Origin: Minisyncoccota bacterium
GTDB taxonomy: Bacteria > Patescibacteriota > Minisyncoccia > Minisyncoccales > CG1-02-41-26
DNA: 62,352 nt
Assembly: GCA_028712605.1 (NCBI GenBank)
Contig: JAQTPV010000001.1
Location: 1-62,352 of the forward strand
Direction: 5' to 3'
A program made the translations under genes and the position numbers. Shown piece by piece: positions 39,665 to 46,809 of this stretch; the first letter of the stretch is position 1, and every line of letters begins with the position of its first letter. The notes beneath the pieces were generated by a model, which saw only the letters and a program-made list of their open reading frames with translations, had not been told where the DNA came from and ran no database searches.

Positions 39665-40241
39665 AAACAGTATAAGCAAAGGTGGCGCCGCCCTTATCTT
39701 CAAAAACCTGCCTAACCTTGGCTGAATCATCAATGAGCAGTGCTTTTTTGAAAGAATCCTGTTTTAATTTTTGTAAGGCAATATCAAAAAGACGCCCCCC
39801 TTCTTCATGCTTTAAAAAACCATGGTCGCAGGAATTAATAATAACCGGAAAGATTTTATCTAAATTATGATGCGGGATAGTTACCTCATTAAAAATATCC
39901 ATATTATTGGTCACTAAGGCAACGCTGGTTCCCCTTTTCTGAAGATCGCCAGCTAGATCTAAAAGCCTTACCTCTAATTTCATCTGTTTAATGCTTTGGA
40001 CCAAATAATCGCACAGCCTCTGATAATCCAGGCCCGTATTCTCGTTAATAAGCCAATTAATGCGCTCTGAAGTTAATTGCCCCCTCATCCACTTATCAGC
40101 CACACCAGGACCGTGGCCAAAAATACACTCTTCTATAAAATTATAGACTAAGGGGTAATCCCTTTTTAGACTGGCATAGAAAAAATCGTAATTCAAAACC
40201 CCGTCAAAATCAAAAAACACGGTTTGATATTTAAGAGCCAT
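39621..40241 (-). CDS. HAD-superfamily hydrolase
   Basis: This 206-residue protein is a HAD phosphatase-like enzyme. The nucleophile motif is VFFDFDGVLN (Asp near residue 10), followed by a helical cap (about 20-85), motif II in ALVTNNMD and motif IV region with LIDDSAKVRQ. The cap type is that of C1-cap phosphatases such as phosphoglycolate phosphatase or YcjU/YihX. The substrate is not predictable. It overlaps prmC by 44 bp. Confidence 0.85.
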   Translation of the reverse strand: MALKYQTVFFDFDGVLNYDFFYASLKRDYPLVYNFIEECIFGHGPGVADKWMRGQLTSERINWLINENTGLDYQRLCDYLVQSIKQMKLEVRLLDLAGDLQKRGTSVALVTNNMDIFNEVTIPHHNLDKIFPVIINSCDHGFLKHEEGGRLFDIALQKLKQDSFKKALLIDDSAKVRQVFEDKGGATFAYTVYENFEPWARENLCY

Positions 40242-40383
40242 ATATAATATCGTAATACTTTTTTAAAAAATAATCAAAAAAGAGCTGCGAGCCCTTATAG
40301 AAAAACCAATTAGTTAAAATTGTATAACTCATTTTAAGCTAATCTTATCAACAATTTATAACATTCGCTTCTTGTGCGATTAT

Positions 40384-41448
40384 TTACTTGCCGGCTTTGA
40401 TTTCAATAACATCACCATCCTGAACAGTATATTCTTTTCCCTCGGTGCGGATTAAGCCTCGGGAACGAGCGTTGCTGAAACCGCCAGCCTTAAGTAACTC
40501 TTGCCAATTAATAATCTCAGCTTTAATAAAAAACTCTTCAAAATCGCTATGAATAACGCCCCCAGCTTGAGGCGCCTTCTGCCCTCTCTCTAACGTCCAG
40601 GCCCGGGTTTCGTCTGGCCCGGTAGTAAAAAAAGTAATTAAATCTAAAATGGCATAAGCCTTTTTAATTAAATTATCTAAGCCCGATTTTTCTGGCAATC
40701 CAAAATCAATTCTTTCTTTAGGCCCTAAATCAGCCGCTTCCAACTCTGTTAAAATATCAAGTGTCAAATAGGGCCAATTATTTTTAACAAAAGCCTCCTT
40801 CACCTCATCAGAAACATCAGCCTCAACACCATTTAAAAGATAAAGCCGTTTTTTCATAGTCAAAAGGCATAAATTTTTCAAAAGCGCTTTTTCTTCTTCG
40901 GCGAGACCAGTCTCACTTAGAACCCTGCCCCCAGACAAAATCATTTGAACTTTTTTGACTAATTCCAATTCTTTAACTGCTTCCTTCTTGCCAGCTTTAG
41001 CCTCCCTCTCTAAACTCTCAACCCTTTTGGCAATTGTTTCTAAGTCTTTAAGGATTAACTCGGTGTCTAAAACTTCTTTATCGCGCAAGATATCAATACC
41101 CTGTTGGATATTCACAATTTTATCATTGTTAAAGGCTCGCAAAACATAAACGATAGCATCAGTTTCTCTGATATTGGCCAAAAATTTGTTACCCAAACCC
41201 TCGCCACAAGAAGCTCCCTTCACTAAGCCGGCAATATCCACAAACTCAATGGCCGTATAAATCTTTTTAGCCGACTTGGTTAGTTCAGCTAATTTATCCG
41301 CCCTTTCATCGGACACTGCCACTACACCCACATTGGGGTCAATAGTACAGAAAGGATAATTTTCTTTGGCAACCTGCTTTTTGGTAATTGTTTCAAATAA
41401 GGTTGACTTGCCCACATTAGGCAAGCCAACAATGCCGATTGATAGCAT
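40384..41448 (-). CDS. ychF: Ribosome-binding ATPase/GTPase YchF
   Basis: This 354-residue protein is the conserved Obg-like YchF P-loop protein, which binds ribosomes and hydrolyses ATP. It has GLPNVGKSTLF (P-loop), FVDIAGLVKGASCGEGLGN (G3-like motif), a coiled-coil antenna (about 130-205), the NGVEAD region and a C-terminal TGS domain with HSDFEEFFIKAEI and GLIRTEGKEYTVQDGD. Length is normal. It lies 5 bp after the rlmE stop. Confidence 0.95.
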   Translation of the reverse strand: MLSIGIVGLPNVGKSTLFETITKKQVAKENYPFCTIDPNVGVVAVSDERADKLAELTKSAKKIYTAIEFVDIAGLVKGASCGEGLGNKFLANIRETDAIVYVLRAFNNDKIVNIQQGIDILRDKEVLDTELILKDLETIAKRVESLEREAKAGKKEAVKELELVKKVQMILSGGRVLSETGLAEEEKALLKNLCLLTMKKRLYLLNGVEADVSDEVKEAFVKNNWPYLTLDILTELEAADLGPKERIDFGLPEKSGLDNLIKKAYAILDLITFFTTGPDETRAWTLERGQKAPQAGGVIHSDFEEFFIKAEIINWQELLKAGGFSNARSRGLIRTEGKEYTVQDGDVIEIKAGK

Positions 41449-41453
41449 AAATT

Positions 41454-42068
41454 TTACGACTCATAATTTTTAGCAACTAGGTAAAACTCTTTACTGCCCT
41501 TCCGAACAGCCTTAGGCCTAAATCGTTTAAATATTTTAAAGTATTTACCTACTTCCTTTATAAACTCAACCACGCCCTCTCCTTCAAAAATCTTGCAAAC
41601 AAAGTGGCCACCCTCTTCCAAAATATTTTTAGCGATTTCCAAGGCCCTTTTTGATAATTCCAAAGAATCAGCTGCATCTTTAAAATGAACTCCGGTAGTG
41701 TGCGGGGCTAAATCCGAAACCACTAAATTATATTTCTCATGTAGCTCTGGCAAGGCAAACAAATCTCCACCTAAAACGTCTTTCTTAATGAAAACAGCAT
41801 TGCAAGGCAAATCAATTTTTAAGCCCTGCCTAACGGCAGGCAGGTCCACCATATCAATGCCAACCACCTTACCGCTTTTACCAACCCTATCAGACAAAAA
41901 AATCAACCACGAACCAGGCGCCGCCCCCAAATCCAAAACTTTATCGCCCTTTTTCACCAAACCAAACTCTTTATCAATTTCTTGAAGTTTGTAAACCGAA
42001 CGGGCCGGATAATGGTCGGCCCTGGCTTGCCTGGTATAAAAATCGTGCTGACTTAATATCGGCTTCAT
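41454..42068 (-). CDS. rlmE: 23S rRNA (uridine-2'-O) methyltransferase RlmE/FtsJ
   Basis: This 204-residue enzyme 2'-O-methylates U2552 of 23S rRNA. It has ARSVYKLQEID (catalytic Lys), LDLGAAPGSW (SAM loop), VVSDLAPHTTG (catalytic Asp), VCKIFEGEG (Lys) and SKEFYLVAK (Glu), the full K-D-K-E tetrad. Compared with the usual enzyme there is an insert of about eight residues (PAVRQGLK) after the GIDMVDL strand. The insert is encoded by a perfect GC-rich palindrome (41825-41840), which looks like a small palindromic insertion. Confidence 0.93.
   Translation of the reverse strand: MKPILSQHDFYTRQARADHYPARSVYKLQEIDKEFGLVKKGDKVLDLGAAPGSWLIFLSDRVGKSGKVVGIDMVDLPAVRQGLKIDLPCNAVFIKKDVLGGDLFALPELHEKYNLVVSDLAPHTTGVHFKDAADSLELSKRALEIAKNILEEGGHFVCKIFEGEGVVEFIKEVGKYFKIFKRFRPKAVRKGSKEFYLVAKNYES
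41825..41840 (-). repeat. Short GC-rich palindrome inside rlmE
   Basis: CCTGCC-TAAC-GGCAGG (41825-41840) is a perfect palindrome embedded in frame in rlmE. Similar short palindromes occur between genes here, such as at 10689-10706 and inside the two structured elements. Confidence 0.5.
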
Positions 42069-42101
42069 AATATATCATATCTAAAATAGCAGATTATGAA
42101 A

Positions 42102-42139
42102 TAAAACAAAAGGACAAACCCCAAAATCAGGGTCTGCCC
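42102..42139 (-). terminator. Terminator of the 3D-domain gene
   Basis: On the minus strand a 10-bp stem with two G-U pairs (GGGCAGACCC with GGGGTTTGTCC) is followed by TTTTGTTTT. It overlaps the last codons and stop at 42127. Confidence 0.6.
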
Positions 42140-42603
42140 ATTGTTATAATGTGTATAACTATCGGCTCATCTCCCAAGGCTTTAATCTGCCCTGCATCAT
42201 CAAGCCAAATATCAATCTGGCCTTCTCCAACAGCTTCGCCGGTGTCTACAACGACAAAAAGAATATCCTTCAATTCCCTTATCCCCTCAATCCTGAAGGT
42301 TGTACCCATCGGTAAAACCCGTTTTTGAGGATCCTGGCTTACCGCTACAGAGCCTAATTGAACCGGAGTTCCTGAAGCCGTTAATTTACCTTCCAGGAAA
42401 TCGGGCGGTCCATAATGGGTCGGTAACACCGTCAAATGACGTAGCTGGCGATCTATTCTCTTGGGCAACTCAACTAGCACTGGTTTTGTTCTTACTTCTA
42501 GAGTACTGGGTAAATCATCAAATGATGAAAAACTACCCAAAGTGGGAGCAAAAACGAAACCGGTGAGAAATGCAACTAAAACTAAAAAAACGTATGTCTT
42601 CAT
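42127..42603 (-). CDS. Secreted 3D-domain (double-psi beta-barrel) protein
   Basis: This 158-residue protein starts at ATG 42603; GGAGAGG nine nt upstream is a strong SD and rules out the longer frame. A hydrophobic segment (about residues 3-22) acts as signal or anchor. The C-terminal half, YGPPDFLEGKLTASGTP...VAVSQDP...VLPMGTTFRIEG...VVDTGEAVGEGQIDIWL, has the GxxTASG/LPxGTxV/VxDTGG-like order of 3D domains and RlpA-like barrels. These bind or cut peptidoglycan in other bacteria (lytic transglycosylase MltA C-terminal type). A catalytic Asp set is partly visible (DTGE, QIDIW). A wall-remodelling function is inferred. Confidence 0.7.
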   Translation of the reverse strand: MKTYVFLVLVAFLTGFVFAPTLGSFSSFDDLPSTLEVRTKPVLVELPKRIDRQLRHLTVLPTHYGPPDFLEGKLTASGTPVQLGSVAVSQDPQKRVLPMGTTFRIEGIRELKDILFVVVDTGEAVGEGQIDIWLDDAGQIKALGDEPIVIHIITMGRP

Positions 42604-42645
42604 AACTGCAATCCTCTCCATATCCTAACCCTATTTTGTTAAACG

Positions 42646-42670
42646 AAAAAGCGCTCAATAAATGAAGCGC
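42646..42670 (-). terminator. Terminator downstream of the ROK pseudogene
   Basis: On the minus strand GCGCT/AGCGC (42670-42666 with 42655-42651) closes a 10-nt loop; five T residues and CG follow. It lies between the ROK stop (42748) and the next gene. Confidence 0.65.
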
Positions 42671-42747
42671 CTCACAGCACTGATGTAATTATAACAAACT
42701 TTTAAAAAATGTAAAGGGACGGTTGGCCGCCCCTTGTGTACCTTGCT

Positions 42748-43718
42748 TTATAAAAGACCGAGGTCAGCCGCCAGGAGGTATGCGGCACCCACTAAAGCGT
42801 CTAAATTATTCGGGCCGGGCGTTTCAATAAACTTTAAATTTGACCTGTCCGCCCATTTTGGATTAACTAACATCTGACGCACTTTCTTTCTAATCAATTC
42901 TCCTATGCCCCGATCGAACATATCCGTCCCTGCCGTACCCTTATAAACAAAATATTTAAAGGTGTAAGCGCAACGGATATTATTGAGCAAACGCGCCAAA
43001 GCGTCTGCCACTGTATTATAAATTTCAACCGCCCATTCTTCACCAGCGGAGTAACATTCGCCAAGATAAGCGCCCGGGACCTTTCCCTCTGGCAACTTTT
43101 TACCAGCTAATAAAATAATAAATAGGTGGCAACCATTCTATCTATGGCTGGTCCAGAAGCTATGCCCTCTACGTGCCCTATGGCTAAATCGCCACATCTA
43201 GGATCAAACGGTGAAGAGCTAACAACCATGTGCCCAACTTCCGAGTCTAAGATTACCAGCTTGCCATCAACCAAAAGGGCATATTTAGCTCCAATACCTG
43301 TTCCAATAGTTATTATCAAGAATGGAGCGTTAGTTGGAATTCCGGCTTCTGCCCGCATGGCATGAACACCCCCAGCACTGGTCTCCATGTCATTACGGAC
43401 ACTTGACTTATACCGATGCCCAATCTTAGCTAACGTGAGGGTGGCGACTTTATGCCCCTCCAAATAGTGAGCATTCGGAGCAACAATCATTTTATTATGC
43501 TTGTCATTTACCCCAGCAATTGAATAACCCACACCAAGTATCCCAGGAACCATATCAGCGGTAGTGAAGTCAATCAATTCACTCACACTATTGATAGGTT
43601 TGCTTGTAATCAAATTATCTGCTTTCCAAAAGCGGCCTACGCTATTTAAAACAACGTCGGCCCTTGTTATTTTCCCAGAGCCACCAACATCAGCCGTTCT
43701 AAAAATCGTCTCTGCCAT
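42748..43718 (-). pseudogene. ROK-family sugar kinase, disrupted by a frameshift
   Basis: The start is ATG 43718, with a strong SD (AGGAGG, 8 nt). The first 203 codons read a ROK kinase N-terminal and central region: TADVGGSGKITRADV (ATP loop), ILGVGYSIAG, TIGTGIGAKYA and RCGDLAIGHVEGIASGPAI. A stop at 43107 follows a T/A-rich run, while another frame continues from just before this point with LLAGKKLPEGK to 42748 and fits the C-terminal lobe (GPNNLDALVGAAYLLA). One frameshift at about 43110-43125 therefore separates the two parts. ROK members phosphorylate glucose and related sugars. Frameshift or sequencing error cannot be told apart. The zinc-type CxCGxxGC motif is degenerate. Confidence 0.75.
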
Positions 43719-43764
43719 CGCAATTTCCTCCTCTTGCAAGGTTAAACTTTTTAGAAAATAAAAA

Positions 43765-43785
43765 ATCATACAACATTTGTATGAT
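43765..43785 (-). promoter_or_regulatory. Palindrome between ROK promoter and start codon
   Basis: ATCATACAA-CAT-TTGTATGAT is a perfect 9-bp inverted repeat, a few bases downstream of the predicted start of the ROK transcript. It could be a repressor operator, or, because TTTTTATTTTC follows on the minus strand, a transcription-attenuation hairpin. Confidence 0.45.
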
Positions 43786-43797
43786 CGTCTAATTTTT

Positions 43798-43825
43798 AAT
43801 CTAAACCCAAGGGCCTAAATGTCAA
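43798..43825 (-). promoter_or_regulatory. Promoter of the ROK kinase gene
   Basis: On the minus strand a perfect TTGACA (43825-43820) is followed after 16 bp by TAGATT (43803-43798). The start would be about 43791. The -35 box starts two bases after the end of the ncRNA candidate. Confidence 0.6.
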
Positions 43826-43826
43826 T

Positions 43827-43976
43827 AGTCTTAACAATAAAAGAAGGTTAGCGTACGACCTCACTGGATCTGACATTAAAAAGCCGCCCAAACAACAGGC
43901 GATTTTTTCTAATGCCACAAGTTTGCTTTCGCACCCCTGCCTTTTAACGCTAACCCCCCAGCTCTTCGAAAAGACT
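43827..43976 (-). ncRNA. Putative 150-nt structured RNA with its own promoter
   Basis: The predicted start (43976) begins with AGTCTT, and its complement AAGACT ends at 43827. A second helix pairs GGTTAGCG (minus strand 43955-43948) with CGCTAACC (43853-43846). Inside are a TGC-GAAA-GCA hairpin and a long arm of about 18 bp ending in CGCC/GGCG with a 9-nt loop. The promoter TTGACA-16 bp-TTTAAT sets the 5' end 7 nt from the -10. No convincing ORF covers it. The family is not recognised. Confidence 0.5.
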
Positions 43977-43982
43977 AACTTC

Positions 43983-44010
43983 ATTAAAACACCAAAGTAA
44001 TATTTGTCAA
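43983..44010 (-). promoter_or_regulatory. Promoter of the 150-nt RNA
   Basis: On the minus strand TTGACA (44010-44005) and TTTAAT (43988-43983) are 16 bp apart. The -35 box overlaps the last codons of the ZIP transporter gene. Confidence 0.55.
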
Positions 44011-44756
44011 CCGATTAACAGCAACATCAGCATCACGCCAACGCCAAGCAATAAAGCTAAAAATTGTTTGAGGGAATTTTTGAGATTAACGTCGTGATGA
44101 AGCTCGGGTATCAAGTCAGAGCCAGCGATATAAATAAACCCGCCAGCGGCAATAGGCATCATGATTAAAGAAAAATTGCTAACTTTCTGGCCGATTAGTA
44201 AAGCTGCCACAACCCCCACAACAGCGGTTAAGGCTGAAAGAAGGTTAAAGACCAAGGCTCTTTTAACCGAAAGGCCACTGTGCACCAAAACGCCAAAATC
44301 TCCAATTTCCTGCGGTATTTCATGCAAGATAACGGCCAAACTAGTGGTAATGCCTAAGGTGGGGCTCAACGAAAAACTGGCGCCGATTAAAACACCGTCA
44401 ATAAAATTATGAATACCATCCCCCACCAAATTCATTAGAGCCGCTGGGCGGCAATGCATATGTTCTGGGACATGGCAATGTCGCCAACGAATTACTTTTT
44501 CCACAATAAAGAAAACGAAAATACCAGATAGAATATAAAATGGAAGGAAAAAATTACCGGCCATCCTCTCAAAGGTTTCGGGCAGGATATGGATAAAAGC
44601 ATCGCCAAAAAGCCCGCCCACCGCAAAACTAACCAAGTAAAGCAAAATGTCCTGCAGCTTTTGACGGCTTAAAGACAGAAAAAAAACACCAATCAAGGAT
44701 ATTAAGCTAACAATGATAACGCTTATTAAAGAATAGAGCCAAATTGTAAATTCCAT
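44007..44756 (-). CDS. ZIP-family metal transporter
   Basis: This 249-residue membrane protein imports divalent metal ions such as Zn2+, Mn2+ or Fe2+. It has about eight helices; the metal-binding motifs HNFIDG (helix IV) and HEIPQEIGDF (helix V) are typical of ZIP proteins. A His-rich loop (RHCHVPEHMHCR) lies between helices III and IV. The substrate cannot be told from these motifs. It has no close partner genes, and a separate RNA promoter is placed in its 3' end. Confidence 0.92.
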   Translation of the reverse strand: MEFTIWLYSLISVIIVSLISLIGVFFLSLSRQKLQDILLYLVSFAVGGLFGDAFIHILPETFERMAGNFFLPFYILSGIFVFFIVEKVIRWRHCHVPEHMHCRPAALMNLVGDGIHNFIDGVLIGASFSLSPTLGITTSLAVILHEIPQEIGDFGVLVHSGLSVKRALVFNLLSALTAVVGVVAALLIGQKVSNFSLIMMPIAAGGFIYIAGSDLIPELHHDVNLKNSLKQFLALLLGVGVMLMLLLIG

Positions 44757-44806
44757 ATATTATTGAATTTAACATAAAAACTGATAAGATAAAACTACGA
44801 CTCTAT

Positions 44807-45262
44807 ATGAACAAGTATTTTACTAAAGAAGGTTTGGAAAAATTAAAAGAGGAATTGGAGTATTTAAAAACGACCAAACAAAAAGAAATTGCTGATGCTT
44901 TAAACTATGCCGCCAGTTTCGGCGACTTGTCAGAAAACGCTGCTTATCATCAAGCCAAAGAAGACAGGAAAAAGCTGATTGACCGTATCGTGGAGTTAGA
45001 ACAAATTTTAAAAGGCGCCCAAGTAATGCAAAAGGTTTCCGGTGGCGGTGAAATAACGTTGGGCTGTTCAGTAACACTTGATTATGAAAACGAGAAACAA
45101 ACTTTCCAAATCGTGGCCCCAGAGGAAGCCAGTATTATCAATAATAAAATCTCCTGTCAATCGCCATTAGGTAAATGCTTAGTCGGTAAAACCGCTGGAG
45201 AGGAGGTGGAAGTTAAAACAGAAAATTCCACTACTAAATATAAAATACTGGAAGTTAAGTGA
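44807..45262 (+). CDS. greA: Transcription elongation factor GreA
   Basis: This 151-residue protein rescues backtracked RNA polymerase by stimulating transcript cleavage. It has the N-terminal coiled coil (YFTKEGLEKLKEELEYLKTTKQ) with the acidic tip ASFGDLSENAAYHQAKE and the C-terminal FKBP-like domain ending in QSPLGKCLVGKTAGEEVEVKT. Length is normal. The gene ends in TGA, which shows that TGA is a stop codon in this organism. Confidence 0.95.
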   Translation: MNKYFTKEGLEKLKEELEYLKTTKQKEIADALNYAASFGDLSENAAYHQAKEDRKKLIDRIVELEQILKGAQVMQKVSGGGEITLGCSVTLDYENEKQTFQIVAPEEASIINNKISCQSPLGKCLVGKTAGEEVEVKTENSTTKYKILEVK

Positions 45263-45268
45263 CGGGTT

Positions 45269-45310
45269 CAAACTAAAAGCAGCCTTTTTGATAAGGCTGT
45301 TTTTAGTTTG
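45269..45310. terminator. Bidirectional terminator after greA
   Basis: CAAACTAAAA and CAGCC pair with GGCTG and TTTTTAGTTTG across 45269-45310. A and T runs are present on both sides, so both the rightward greA and leftward htrA-like transcripts could stop here. Confidence 0.8.
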
Positions 45311-45315
45311 TGAAA

Positions 45316-46263
45316 TTACTTAACCACACTATTGATAATGCCTTTCACGCTGTCTATAGGGATAGAGAAACCAATACTTTGAGAGCCAAGTACCGTAGCC
45401 ACATTAATACCCACTACTTGACCATCTAAATTAACTAAAGGTCCTCCGGAATTACCTGGGTTGATAGCCGCATCTGTTTGAATCACGCCAGTCAGACTTT
45501 CAGTACTCCCTCCTCCAGAGGCTTGGATATCACGATTTAAACCGGAGATAATGCCAACGGAAACAGAATTATTATACTCACCCAAAGCATTGCCCACAGC
45601 AAAAACACTTTGACCCAACTTCAAAGACGAGGAGCTACCCAAATCAATCTTGCTATAACTGGAACCGCTAATTTTAATCACGGCAATATCCAGATTGGCA
45701 TCACGATAAATCACGGCAGCCGCCCTTTGTGAACCATCATTTAAAAGCACAGTATATGTAGCTGAAGTATCTTCAGCTACATGACGGTTAGTTATGATAT
45801 AGCCATTATTGGATACCAAAAAGCCAGTGCCTGCCCCTACTTCTTGTTTTTCAGTACCCTTTTGCCGGTACATTGGCACCTGGATGTTGAAATCTTTAAA
45901 ATAGGGGTCGTCCCCGAAAGGATTGCCATAGACAATTTCTAATTTCGGCACATCCTTAGTAATAACAATAGAAACAACAGCCGGGGCTACCTTAGCCACA
46001 GCCGCTGTAAGCAGCTCTTCTTGAGATTTTTGTTTAACTACTTCTCTCCTGACAATTTCCTCTTGAACCAGCGGCGCTTTACCCACTTCTTCCTTTAAAA
46101 TTTTCTCTAAAGAATCTAGTCTTGTTTCTAAAATATTAATCTGCTTGTTGCTGTCTTTAAAGTTTTTAATACTCAAAAGTCCAAACAAGGCAATACTCCC
46201 TGCCATCAACACCAATAACAATATCCCTAATCCCCCAAAAATTGTTTTTATAATTTTCTGCAT
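45316..46263 (-). CDS. Membrane-anchored HtrA-like serine protease without PDZ domain
   Basis: This 315-residue protein has an N-terminal transmembrane helix (about residues 8-30), a coiled-coil linker, and a trypsin-like domain (about 100-310). The catalytic triad is in ITNRHVAED (His), NLDIAVIKI (Asp) and NPGNSGGPL (Ser). The chain ends right after IGFSIPIDSVKGIINSVVK, so the PDZ domain of DegP/HtrA is absent. It faces outside and would remove damaged or excess proteins. It lies 12 bp after the anchored Ig-like gene and may be part of the B12-regulated transcript. Confidence 0.92.
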   Translation of the reverse strand: MQKIIKTIFGGLGILLLVLMAGSIALFGLLSIKNFKDSNKQINILETRLDSLEKILKEEVGKAPLVQEEIVRREVVKQKSQEELLTAAVAKVAPAVVSIVITKDVPKLEIVYGNPFGDDPYFKDFNIQVPMYRQKGTEKQEVGAGTGFLVSNNGYIITNRHVAEDTSATYTVLLNDGSQRAAAVIYRDANLDIAVIKISGSSYSKIDLGSSSSLKLGQSVFAVGNALGEYNNSVSVGIISGLNRDIQASGGGSTESLTGVIQTDAAINPGNSGGPLVNLDGQVVGINVATVLGSQSIGFSIPIDSVKGIINSVVK

Positions 46264-46275
46264 ATCTTTTTCTTT

Positions 46276-46809
46276 CTAAATTTTACTACTTTTCTTTTTT
46301 AAAAACAACCAAAACAAAGACACGACTGCAATCGCCAGCAAAAAAAGCGAGGCCGGCAAAGTAAAACGCCCCTGCCAGAAAGAAGCAAGCGCCGCCAAAA
46401 GAAAGGGGCCGTTTCTTTCATCAAGAATAATCTGTAAAGGAATCTTAACACCCGAGTTGGCTTTCATCATAGGCTCCCCAACAAGGGGTTTGGCCACCAC
46501 CGAAAGATAAGTGGCGAAGACTCCAGCTTCTCGGCTTTTTATGGTTATGGCTACTTTTTTTGACTGGCCGCCCTCCAAAACAAAGCTTTCAGGCCTGGCT
46601 TTGATAATTTCAGAAAAACTATCAGGGTAAACTTCAAATAAGGCAACCTTATTATCTGGATTAGTAATCTCTATTTCTTTCTGAATCAAAACGTTAGCTT
46701 GACCATTTATATTTAGCGCAGCTGGACTAACCTTCAAGGAAACGGCCTGGGCAAGGCTGCAAACTAAAAGGGAAAAGAAAATTAAAACAACGATTAAAAA
46801 GTTTTTCAT
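46276..46809 (-). CDS. Secreted Ig-like protein with C-terminal membrane anchor
   Basis: This 177-residue protein has a signal peptide (MKNFLIVVLIFFSLLVCSLAQA), a strand-rich Ig-like/DUF916-style domain (SLKVSPAALNINGQANVLIQKEIEITNPDNKVALFEVYPDSF), and a C-terminal transmembrane helix (about 145-170) followed by LKKKSSK. This layout places the domain outside and anchored, as in WxL-interacting proteins. Its start overlaps the stop of the transcobalamin-like gene by 4 bp (ATGA), so coupled translation and a common complex are likely. Confidence 0.75.
   Translation of the reverse strand: MKNFLIVVLIFFSLLVCSLAQAVSLKVSPAALNINGQANVLIQKEIEITNPDNKVALFEVYPDSFSEIIKARPESFVLEGGQSKKVAITIKSREAGVFATYLSVVAKPLVGEPMMKANSGVKIPLQIILDERNGPFLLAALASFWQGRFTLPASLFLLAIAVVSLFWLFLKKKSSKI

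Noticed and set aside
43826..43955. Known metabolite riboswitch upstream of the ROK gene
   Set aside because: No match to ZTP, glycine, lysine, SAM, preQ1 or yybP core motifs could be made, and the ROK promoter lies downstream of it.
43796..43984. Leftward 62-aa frame between the ROK and ZIP genes
   Set aside because: It lacks family features and lies across the helices of the 150-nt RNA candidate; its ATG lies before the predicted transcript start.
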